From Dinochytrium kinnereticum (taxonomy: Eukaryota > Chytridiomycota > Chytridiomycetes > Chytridiales > Chytridiaceae): 64,000 bases of DNA. The stretch is from positions 12,836 through 76,835 of the forward strand of contig JADGJT010000003.1 of assembly GCA_027604005.1 (NCBI GenBank). Direction: 5' to 3'. Made by a program: the position numbers and the translations under genes. Position 1 is the first letter of the stretch; each line of letters starts with the position of its first letter. This document shows, piece by piece, positions 54,903 to 64,000 of this stretch. Below the pieces are notes generated by a model, which saw only the letters and a list, made by a program, of their open reading frames with translations, searched no databases and was not told the DNA's origin.

Positions 54903-57900
54903 AAACAACAAAAAAATAGCAAAACCCCCCACACAAAACCCCCCCCCGCACAACACCCCACCCCCCACACACAAAAACAAAAACTCACCAACATATTCCC
55001 AACACCAAACCTCAACCACACCCGCCGGAAACTCCACAATCCCTCCAACCAAAACAGCAACACAGGCGCACATTTGAACGTCCCCCATCTCCGCAAAACC
55101 CCTAATAATCCTCCTTATAGCCGCCTTCCAATCGAACCCTGGCACCACCACATCCATCCTCATCTCTCCACCAAGCAATCGTCGGCTATGTTCGTCATAT
55201 GCGGTCGAAGGTCTCAGGAAACTATCATACAGACCCGTCGCAGGATCAGACATCGTTCTACGGGGATGGTAATGAGGATGGCCCTGATGGTTATGATAGA
55301 TGGCCGCTTGTGAGATTCTTCCGAGGGCTGCTCCGCCGTCATCTTCAGAGTCGAAGGATGGACCATAATGACGAGCCATAGGGTCTCGACTAGTCATACC
55401 GGCAACCCCTAATCCCATGAGACGTCGGACGCCGTTATCGTCATCATCGTTTTCATCTTCATACTCATCTTCATCATCCTCCTCATCCCCTAGCATGAAG
55501 TCAACTGCCCCCGGAGACTCCTCAACCGATTCATCAGAGAGAAGACGTTTTGGTTTCTGCTGTTGTGGTTGGACGGATGCAACCGGCTTCTCTTGCTTAA
55601 CCCTTATGCTCGACTTTGTATTCGAGAACAATTGCAATCCCCCAGCCCACCGTGATCCCCATCGAGCAGCTCTTAGAGTATCATGATGAATACGATAATC
55701 ATCATCCTCATCATCATCCTCTTCATCATCTCCGGTTTGCAAGGGAGTTTTCGGGATAACTTCAGCTGTAGTCTCAGGAGTAATCCGACCGGGCGCCGTA
55801 TTCACACGGCGCAAATCTGGCCCTGTGAGGCGGGGCGTTGAGAAGGGTGAGATTTGTCCGTCTTCGGTGTTGGCAGAATCAAGAGGCTTCAAGGCTTCAA
55901 CTGTGCCTTGTTTTGGAGTTTCGTTATCGTCGATAAGATAGGGATCAGTTAGGTTGACAGGTATTGGGGAGGCTGAGGCAGAGGAGGAGTCCACGGATGC
56001 AGGTGCATTTGGGCGCGAGATTGGAGGATCAGGTTGTGCGAAAGGACGTATCTGAAGAGGAGGATCATGGGGAAGTTGTTGCCGGATTTGTGATGCAGGT
56101 GAAGACGTAATGGCTGGTTGAAGATTAGCAATAGAAGTCGCCTCACATTCAGAACTAAAAACATTTATAGTAAAAGCCTCACTTTCTATTTGCTGATCGG
56201 TTTCGGGTGATGCCCTTTCTGACCCTTTTTTACTCATCTTCCGTCCACCCCCAATGGTTTCCGCGAAAACCTTTGTTAAATTCCTCGGCTCATCAGCAGC
56301 AGCATCCGCCACGCACATTGCTTGAATCATCCGCCAAGTCTGGGCAGTCTGATACTGCATACATGAAGCAGCAGCCTACAAAAGAGAGATATTTATCATC
56401 CGTCCAAACTCAAAATGAAAAGCTATCTCCCCACATAAAAAATGCAAACTAACCTCCGCATTCTTCTCACAAGCCCCCGCAACATCTCCATCAATAGCCT
56501 GAACAACATAAGTTTTAGCAAGTCTCACAAAAGCCTCCCAATCCAGGGTCCCAGTTTCAAAAACCCCAGCAACCTGCCTAGGCGGTCCAACACCCTGTTT
56601 AACGTCCATTAAACCTCCAGTCTTTCCCTGAACAGTGGACGTAGGTACCGTCACAACGGGAGTAGGTGTGGTTGGCCGTCTTGGAGGTTGAGGCGGAGCG
56701 GTAGGAGGCTGAGCTGCGCTAGCCGAGAGTCGTTCCCTTGTAAGGTTTAAAACGTCTGTGGTGAAGGTGGAAAGGGTTGTCGGAGCGGGAATACTGTAGG
56801 GGGTTGGCTCCTCTACCACTAATGGGGATGGGGGGGTGGTTTTCAGAAGGGGAGGGGAGGGGCATGTTGGGGATGCAAGAGTGATATCACCAAAGACATT
56901 CCAGGCTAAAGCTGATGAGTTAAGAGTAGATGATGGACTGTATCCGACACGGCTAAGATCTTGGCGAATAAAGAATCGATCTTTTGAACATGACCACATT
57001 ATGGTTGGAGATACCCACAAAAAGTCTGCAAAAGACAAAAAAAGTTTGGAGATATTAATATGAAAACAACAAAAGAAAAAAGAAGAGACCTGTAATAAGC
57101 CCATCATGTTCTTCCACAGCCCACTCAGGTACAAACGGTCTAGCAAGATCCCAAACCAAAACTCTAGCATCATTCAAAAGCGCTGAACTAGCGACCTGCT
57201 GTGACCACATATCCACAAACTGCCCTCCAACCACCGTAGTGGGTCTCCACCGAACTCTGGCTACATGAGCCGAAGTCTGGATATGGTGTCGAGGTTTTCT
57301 AGATTCGGATGTCGTGTCCCAGACTTTAATGATCTTGTCTCGGCCCGCTGTAGCCACCATTTTTCCGTCTGGATTCCAGTCGACGGTTAGGGCTTGACCA
57401 CTATGTCCCCCAAGGCGTCGTAGAGCTTCAACGGGCTTTCGGATGTCCCATTTCTTTGATTTTTGAGGTTTGTTGTTAGGAGGGCAGTAGTGAGTATATA
57501 GAAACAAAGTAAAGGGTCTACGTACCTGAATAGAGCCGTTTTCGAAAGCGGCGATGAAGTAGTTATCTTGACTTGGTGAGGGGTTGAATTGAACGTCTCT
57601 AACCCCCTCAGCCTTTCCTTCAAAGGTCGCTTTGCAAACAGACTTGGCTCGAAGGTCCTTTTTTGCGATTGTCAGTCATGTATGGATTCTTTGATCAACA
57701 ATTTTTAAAAACCTTCAACCCACCCATAACTTGATCGTCCAATCCTGTGATGCGCTCAGAAAGATCTGACGCTCACCAGGATGAAATGATAATCGATTAA
57801 CAGAAGTTGTATGTTCCGATATGACTCGTTCTAAAGTTTCGCGTCAGGTTAGCTTCTTTCCTTCTTCATTAAAGCGTGGTCGATTACATGAATGAGAAAA

Positions 57901-58668
57901 AAAAACAAACAAAACAACACCTTGTTTTTGCATGCCACGATTCAAATCCCAGACTGCAATATCTCCGTTGGAATATGAGGATGCAACTAGGTTGGGGCAG
58001 ACTGTGGTGGGAAGACAAATCAATTGACATAAAGAAGTGAGTGGATGGCCAGTAAACAAAAAAAAAAAAGGGAACAGGAATCAGAAAAAGTGCTAAGCAA
58101 AAGTGGTTATATAAAAATGAAACTCACAGGCGTTTCCCCACTTCATATCGGTGCATCCTAAACTAGAGCCCTTCATTCCACTCCCAATAGCAGCCCTTAA
58201 GTTCACTACCTCCTCAACAACACTCTCTCCGACCCTCAAGACCTTCAGCACGTCCCTCCCAGCAACTCCAACCATCGTCATATCAGGGTTTGCCGTAATC
58301 ACACTGATCGCCGATCCAAAGCGGTACCGCACCGTCCCAGATCCAGAATCGCGTTGAAACTGCCTGGCTGCTGCTGCGATGGATGGGCTGGGGGTCACCG
58401 GTGATTCCGATGGAGCACTACTTCCGATACTTGAGGAGGTTGATGGAGTGCGACTGGGTTTGACGGGGGGCGGTGGGGGGGTGGCTGTTGGGTTCGCGAG
58501 GGACGGTGACATGGTGGTCTTCTTCTTAGAGCCAGTTGATCCAAGACCTGCCGAGGACATGGACATATAATTTGGTGTTCGATGATGCCTCGAGAGGGCG
58601 GAGGCCGATGAGCTTGTGGTGGAGCCTGGACCGGACTCGGAGGCTCCTCCGTGCGCCGCACTGCTCAT
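54182..58668 (-). CDS. WDR24 / Sea2 (Rtc1) subunit of the SEA/GATOR2 complex
   Basis: N-terminal WD40 domain: AISVITANPDMTMVGVAGRD, NLVASSYSNGDIAVWDLNRG, LSASQDWTIKLWDL, LTVDWNPDGKMVATAGRDKI, HVARVRWRPTT and LVWDLARPFVPEWAVEEHDG, matching WDR24. A long acidic, disordered middle follows. The C-terminus has a helix (EYVDLLHRFRLFIEANLIV), then the paired zinc finger CGSCLKAIPNAPAKGWVCES, CHKTVRGHYIGCPVCSHGGH and CCTGCRHQC as in WDR24/WDR59/Mios RING-like ends. The stop at 54182 follows directly. GATOR2/SEACAT activates TORC1 on lysosome or vacuole membranes in response to amino acids. An intron close to the C-terminus contains a poly-C (poly-G in sense) tract. Start at 58668 is the first ATG after the divergent neighbour. 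Confidence 0.9.
54861..54990. repeat. Poly-C / A-rich tract inside a WDR24 intron
   Basis: About 30 consecutive C, then A runs and CA-rich sequence. In the sense of the minus-strand gene it is a run of G preceded by a T/G-rich donor side. It lies between the GTGAGT donor after EYV and the acceptor GTGAGCAG. Confidence 0.9.
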
Positions 58669-58733
58669 TCGAACCTGCAGTAGCAAAGGGCCAAAGAGAC
58701 CAAAAATATGGGAAGAATTTTGGAAGCAGAGCG
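58669..58733. promoter_or_regulatory. 65-bp divergent promoter
   Basis: Only 65 bases separate the start codons of WDR24 (minus) and the DNA glycosylase (plus). Both must share this region or start inside each other's first exon. No TATA box is visible. Confidence 0.55.
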
Positions 58734-59936
58734 ATGCATTCTGAGGCAATGGCAACGCCCATGTCGCCTCTGAGACGATCCAGAAGACTCGTTGCGACGA
58801 CTCGGGGTGCACTGAAGGAGAAGAATCCAGGGCCATCCCCCAATAAGCGAAAGCGATGCGTCGTTAGCAGCATGGATTTGATGGATGAGGAGGATGCTGG
58901 ACTAGAACTACATGTGAAGGACGAACCGCCGTCACATATTGATTTAGATTCTTTCCTCCCGCATCCATTTAACTCCGCATCCTTCAATGGCACGTTCCCA
59001 CCGGATCTCAAGAAAGCCCTCACCCATCTCCTAAAGTCCGACCCCAACTTCCCCTCCCTTCTTGCCCGCTCTGGACCGACCCGCCTCCCATTTAAAAAAA
59101 CCTGCTCAACAGCTTCTGCAGACGACAAAGAAGTCGTCACCGTTCCTCGTTGTGCCTTCCAATCGCTTTGCTCAAGCATCATCTATCAACAGCTAAATGG
59201 AAAGGTTGCGTCTGTGATTTTGGAGAGATTTATTGGGGTGTTTTGTTGTCAGGGTGCGGATGAGAGGAGATTTCCTCGTCCAGAAGAAGTTATTAGTGTT
59301 GAGGATGCGAGTTTGAGGGGGGCGGGATTGTCGGAGAGGAAGGTTTTGTATGTAAAGGCTTTGGCGCGAGCATTTTTGGAGGGGGGGTTAACGACGGAAA
59401 GGTTGGAGGGGATGACTGATTTGGAGATCGGAGAGACGCTGATTAAGATAAAGGGAATTGGGCAGGTACATGGGGTCTATTTACTTTCTTGTTATTCATT
59501 TTTTGTTCCCGTTTGGTAAGGCTTAGCTTTAGATGTGCCAGTAACTGTTTTCTTGTTGTTTTTTTTCCAGTGGACGATTGACATGTTCCTGATATTCTTC
59601 CTCAATCGCTCTAACATTCTTTCCACTGGAGACCTTGCCGTTCGCAAAGGCATGGCGATGCATTTTAAGAAGTCTGGTGCAAAGCTTCCCACCGTAAGAA
59701 TTCATTTGTCTCTTTTTCCATGGTATCGATATCAATAATCTAACAAAGTAAAATGGCGCTTTCAATGGATTTAGCCAGCGGAAATGGAAGAGTGGGCAAA
59801 GCCTTGGGAGCCTTTTAGGTCATATGGAACTTGGTACATGTGGCGGCTACTTGATCTTGATAAAAAGGATGGAATGGAAGGGAAGAAGAAAGGGCTAAAG
59901 GGTGTGAAAAGGACAAAGTTGAAGAGAGAAGAATGA
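58734..59936 (+). CDS. MAG1: DNA-3-methyladenine glycosylase (HhH-GPD, Mag1/AlkA type)
   Basis: Exons 58734-59465, 59571-59693 and 59775-59936 give 1017 nt, 338 residues. The fold signatures are [18 protein letters not shown], the helix-hairpin-helix [16 protein letters not shown] across the first intron, and [13 protein letters not shown] with the catalytic aspartate, ending with [14 protein letters not shown]. The enzyme removes alkylated purines in base-excision repair in the nucleus. A basic N-terminal segment ([10 protein letters not shown] and NKRKRCVV) could be the nuclear signal, and a lysine-rich tail ends the protein. It is longer than yeast Mag1 (296) because of the N-terminal extension. 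Confidence 0.92.
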
Positions 59937-60336
59937 GAGTATCTGTTTTGCAGATGTGCTTTTCCTCTACGCCTTCGTTTACATGACTATGCGCATCAGC
60001 CGCAGTGGCTCATTGTCCATGCGCTCTCTGCTGAGATGGATTACCTGTTGGGAGTGGCCGTTGTCGCTCCTTTCCCCTTCTATCCGGTGCAAAATATCCC
60101 TCAAAAGGTCAAAGCGCCGCTTAAGTGACACTTGCTCGAAATTTCAAAAATAATAATAAATAACAAAATCATCAGAAGGTCAAAACAACTTTTACCCCTC
60201 AACCTGACCCCGGAAAGCGAAACCCGCACGCGATCATCCTCCCTTCCCTCCACATCTCTCTCTTTTTTCTTTCCGATCGCCACAGAAAGCCTGCAAGCCG
60301 TTCGTTGCCCTTTGGAAAAGAGGAAAAGAAGCAGAT
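59937..60336. other. Intergenic, no gene seen
   Basis: Pyrimidine-rich upstream region of the Sel1-repeat gene. Confidence 0.5.
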
Positions 60337-63300
60337 ATGGCCGATCTGGCAACCGCCATCAAGAGCGTTTTGACCGCGGCTCAGGGGCTATCAGAGACTC
60401 CTGGCCTTGATCTATCGACACCAGAGCTGGTGGGCGCGAAGGTGGATGAGGTTCTTACCGCCAGTGGTAAGGATGATGGATGGACAGTGGAACAGAAGGG
60501 ATTGTTGGGTGAAGTGTTGGTGTTGGGTGTTAGGGCTGCCTTGGATCACTTGCCTTCAGTGAATCAGCTTGTCCAGGTCAGTTTTCTACTTCTGTCCTTT
60601 TTGAGTTGAAGAATGGGGTGTTCAGTCAAGCCGATCGCGGGATTTTTTTGTTCGATGCTTAGGGTTTACTAACTGAGGTTTCATTGTTCTTCATTTTTCT
60701 TTCGCTCTCTGCGGGCTTGGGTGTAGATGTTCGAAAGGGATGATAGAATTCAGCCTCGTATGCATGAAGAGGCCACAAAACTTCTCTTGAAAGCGTCCAA
60801 GATGGATCACGCAGATAGCCAGATCGAGTTTGCCAAAAGGCTTATTGAAGGAAAGTTCATCAAAAAAGATGATTACGAGGCCATAGGATGGTAAGAAGTT
60901 GATCTCCCTTTTTCTTATCCTCCTTGGTCCATCATCTTATCTTCTTTTTGCCTCTGTATTTTCCTCGCCATTCACCCACAAAAAAAAAAAGGCTCGTTTC
61001 GGCCGCTCGAACAGCTACCGCTCAAGCATCTGTCACCAAAGATCTTGCAACACTTCTCTTGACCTCTTCACAGCTCCCACCAGTAGATCTATCGGACATT
61101 TTAGATGTTCTTATCAACGGATGTCGCGACGCTTTTTTCCCGTTTGGAGAACGGGCATCGGTTGAGACGTGGGAAAAATATGCTATGGATCCGGAATTTC
61201 CTGACCCGCATTGCATGCACGAGTTGGCAGGGATTTACGCAACGGTAACATCACCACCAACCCCCACCCCAACTAGTTCTCTATTAGTTTTTGTGCCTGT
61301 CTCAATGCTGCTCTAACACGACATCGTCATCAAAACAAATAGGGAGAAGGCGGCGTCCAAGAATCCTCCACTCTCGCCACCCACTTTTATATCAAGTCTG
61401 CTAAAGCCGGATCTTGGAAAGGTCTCTCAGCCCTCTCGGACCTCCTCCCAACACCCTCTCCACCCCTCCAAGCCGCCTCACAAACCCTCCAGATTCTCGG
61501 CTCAACAACTCCCCTTACCCTCCCCACATCGCGTCGTCAAATCATAGAGGAGATTCCAGCAGGTGTGGTGCCAGACATCGGCCAGTATCCTGGTCCCGAA
61601 ATTCGATTGGTTTCGGGACGACCTGAGGTCTTTGCGTGGGATGCCACTGGGGAGGATGATGCAGATGCAAGGGGTGTTGTGGAGGGGTTTTTGAATGCGG
61701 CAGATGATAGTGGGAGACGTGGTGCGAAGGGGAAGCTAATTGAGTTAGTCAAGAAGAAAGAAGAGCTGTGGCTTAAGAGGAGGGCGGAGGGAGGTGATTT
61801 GGATTCGATGGGTACGTTTTTCAAATGTGATGCTTTTATTTAATTTTGTTTTCACTTTTCTTAACCTTATGCTAAATTTCGTCTCGGTTTCAGTGGCTTA
61901 TGCTAGTATCATTGAAAACGTGACTGAGAAAAAATCTTGGTTGCAAAAGGCTGTGGACGGGGTAACGAATTTTTTTCTTTTTTCTTTTTCAACTGTTTGT
62001 TTTTGTTAACGCTGTGTTTTCATGATTCAGGGAAACGCGAAAGCCTTATATGCCATGTATGAGCTGGCTGGAGACGCTGATCCAGCTGCGACCGAATACC
62101 TAAAGAAAGCAGCTGAAATGGTAATATCCCCTTCCCTCTCAAACCATTACGCAGTGTTACTAACCCATGCCTCCCATATGCACAGAAACTTCCCCAAGCC
62201 TGCTTTAAGAGGGGGCAACAGCTTGAGAAGGGAACGTTCTGGGAAGATAAGAATTTTGAGAAGGCTCGTGAATATTACGAAATGGCTGGGGTAAACATCA
62301 TCCTTCCCCTCACAAACTCGATTTTCTAACCTTTATTATATATACCAGGACCACGCCGCATCCCAATACCGTCTCTCCCTTCTCCTTCTCCTAACTCCAA
62401 CAGCCTATACCCAAACCCTTCAAGCAACCCGCTCAGCCCTCCTGAATGGCTCGGTCCCCTCCTGCGCCATTTACGGTGCCCGGTTGTACTGGGAGGGTAA
62501 GACGGCTGGTGGTCCATGGATTGAACGAGCTAAGGACCGTGGAGGGGTGCCTGAGAAGGGGAGTGAGGATGAGGAGGCGTTTAAGGATGTGTATGGGGCG
62601 CTTGAGGGGATGGAGAAGGAGTGTAGGGGGCTCATGGGATCAGTTGCTGGGGTGGACCTTGTAGGCAAGGCTAGGGAGGGCAATGGGGAGGCGCAGATGG
62701 CTGTTGCGAGGCTTTTAAAGGGGATTGGATACCCTGGCATTGTGAGTTCTTGCTGGTCTTTTGTTAGTTTTTATTAGTTATCGTCATACTCTCTTTCGAT
62801 TCCTTATTTTTTTCGTAATCTTTTATATTCTTTTACTGACACAAAAATACAAATGTAGGCCACAACCGTCTTCCTCGGTAACCTCGAAAATCCGATAACA
62901 AGCACCGACGCCCGTTACGAGGTAGCTCGAGCCTTTCATTTCGGCATTGGCGATATCCACCGAAACCTCATTAAAGCTGTATGCTGGTACTATGCTTCCG
63001 CCCAATCAGCCATCACCAAGATCCGCAGTTCGCCCTCGGACGCACCCACAGGTCTTCGATCTCGTGGTGCTGCATCTTCTTCAGCCACTTGGACGACTTC
63101 AGCGGTATTATCTTTACTTGCCCTCGCAGATCTCTATGAGACTGGAGTGGTGGATATCCTTTCGTCGGCTCCTGTGACAGATTCCACATCACCGCCGAAA
63201 GCGGTCACGGAAGCTTCTCAAGTGATGGGATCCATGATCTTGGTAGAATCCGATAAACTTCATGCGCTTCCCAAAGACACTCACCTCTCTACCCAATTTC

Positions 63301-63722
63301 GTGATTGTGCGAAACTCTTTATGACTTGGTCAGAGACCCGGCAAACCCCCATCCCTGAATCCGCACTTCCGAGACTTCGACTCCCAATCGATTATGAGGC
63401 TTTCATTCAGGCCGAGGCCAAAAATGGGACGATTCGTCAGCATGGCGCTGCGGGGGTGCTAAGGATTGGAGAGGTAGATGAACTTATCAGGTTGCCGGAG
63501 CCCCCTGCTGTGGCTGTTGGTGAGGCTGAGACTGCGAAAGAGGTTCCTGCACCTCCTGTTGCGGAGATTTCGGCCTCAGTAGCCTCTTCACCGCCGGTCG
63601 CGGTGGAGGCTGCGGGATCGGTTGCGGAGACGACGCAGGAAGGGGCTAACGTGGGAAAGAAGAAGAAGAAGCCCGCGGCGAATCGGGAACCTGGGGCTGC
63701 AGGATGCTGTGTTGTGATGTGA
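60337..63722 (+). CDS. Sel1-repeat protein with C-terminal CaaX box
   Basis: At least nine exons. The N-terminus is MADLATAIKSVLTAAQGLSE. Tetratricopeptide/Sel1-like repeats recur through the protein: ATKLLLKASKMDHADSQIEF, HCMHELAGIYATGEGG, ALYAMYELAGDADPAATEYL, FEKAREYYEMAG with DHAASQYRLS, EAQMAVARLLKGIG, and YEVARAFHFGIGD with LIKAVCWYYASA. The C-terminal 80 residues are alanine/proline/glutamate-rich and end in a lysine cluster (KKKKKPAANREPGAAG) and CCVVM. The last four residues CVVM form a farnesyl-type CaaX box, with a second cysteine that could be palmitoylated. Fungal Sel1 proteins with a CaaX end include the chitin synthase activator Chs4/Skt5. That link is inference, since the repeat core here is not obviously Chs4. 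Likely membrane-attached scaffold. Confidence 0.8.
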
Positions 63723-64000
63723 AAGGGAAAGTTGTCAATACTGCAGCTGTGATTAGCTCTTTCGCCAGATTTTGTTTGGATCTCCTGTTTTTTTAAATGC
63801 TTTTTTTTTTCCTTCTGTTTTTGATTCTGTTTTCGGGCATTGCTCTTGTTCCTGTTATTGCTGTGCTTTCTGGTTTGATATTTATACACCATGGCGGTGG
63901 ATTTACAAAGACGGAGAAGGGGGAGGAGGGGGGTGGACAGGGTGGGGGTTCATGATATCTTTCTCTTCTTTTTTCGCTCCTTTCTTCGGCTGCTGTTTCT
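63723..64000. other. 3' flank, no gene seen
   Basis: T- and G-rich sequence after the Sel1 gene up to the window end. Confidence 0.5.

Noticed and set aside
54600..55313. 237-codon open frame on the + strand
   Set aside because: It runs antisense through the WDR24 gene and the poly-C tract, with a proline run coming only from the homopolymer.
1..64000. CRISPR array, prokaryotic operons or phage
   Set aside because: Genes have spliceosomal introns and eukaryotic domain architectures, and no regular spaced repeats occur.

Overview
This is eukaryotic nuclear DNA, most likely from an early-diverging (chytrid-like) fungus. Genes are dense and lie on both strands. Introns are short (mostly 40-130 nt) with GT..AG ends. 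The content is fungal: an Atg22 permease, a fused Met8/SUMT siroheme synthase, mitochondrial ILV2 and an STF2-like protein. It is mixed with genes patchy or lost in Dikarya, such as an RFWD3-type RING-WD40 ligase, a GRF-zinc-finger calpain and a CobT enzyme. The phylum is an inference from gene content; no rRNA is present to fix it.

Layout. 0.1-3.3 kb: mitochondrial carrier (-) and UDP-glucose 4-epimerase (+). 3.4-8.9 kb: a Bye1-like PHD/TFIIS-M/SPOC factor (+) convergent with a CobT-family phosphoribosyltransferase (-) that has an N-terminal helix-turn-helix. 9.2-14.4 kb: intron-rich exportin-5/Msn5 (-). 14.8-15.7 kb: a secreted protein built of VHILPI repeats (-). 17.5-33.6 kb: six copies of an unrecognised seven-helix membrane protein family, two on the minus strand and four on the plus strand, flanking an intronless siroheme synthase and an HSL-type alpha/beta hydrolase. 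33.9-36.5 kb: acetolactate synthase. 37.5 kb: tRNA-Lys and tRNA-Arg. 38.1 kb: STF2-like protein. 39.2-43.4 kb: Ash1-type SET methyltransferase (-). 44.0-45.0 kb: unknown protein (-). 45.6-47.9 kb: Atg22. 48.2-50.5 kb: RFWD3-like ligase (-). 50.5-53.4 kb: calpain (-). 54.2-58.7 kb: WDR24/Sea2 (-), divergent by 65 bp from a 3-methyladenine DNA glycosylase (+). 60.3-63.7 kb: a Sel1-repeat protein ending in a CaaX box.

Most genes are independent housekeeping loci. The part that stands out is the seven-helix cluster. Its members share intron positions, an N-terminal two-cysteine motif and seven-helix topology, and one pair is a recent duplication with a truncated copy. The second is the CobT gene, whose N-terminus looks like a transposase-type (Brinker/CENP-B-like) DNA-binding domain fused to a corrinoid enzyme. 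Three C/A- or C/G-rich homopolymer regions (window start, around an N gap at 19.2 kb, and 54.86 kb) mark sequence of doubtful or unusual composition.

Exon boundaries were read by eye from splice signals and frame. Where exon sums are given they are multiples of three.
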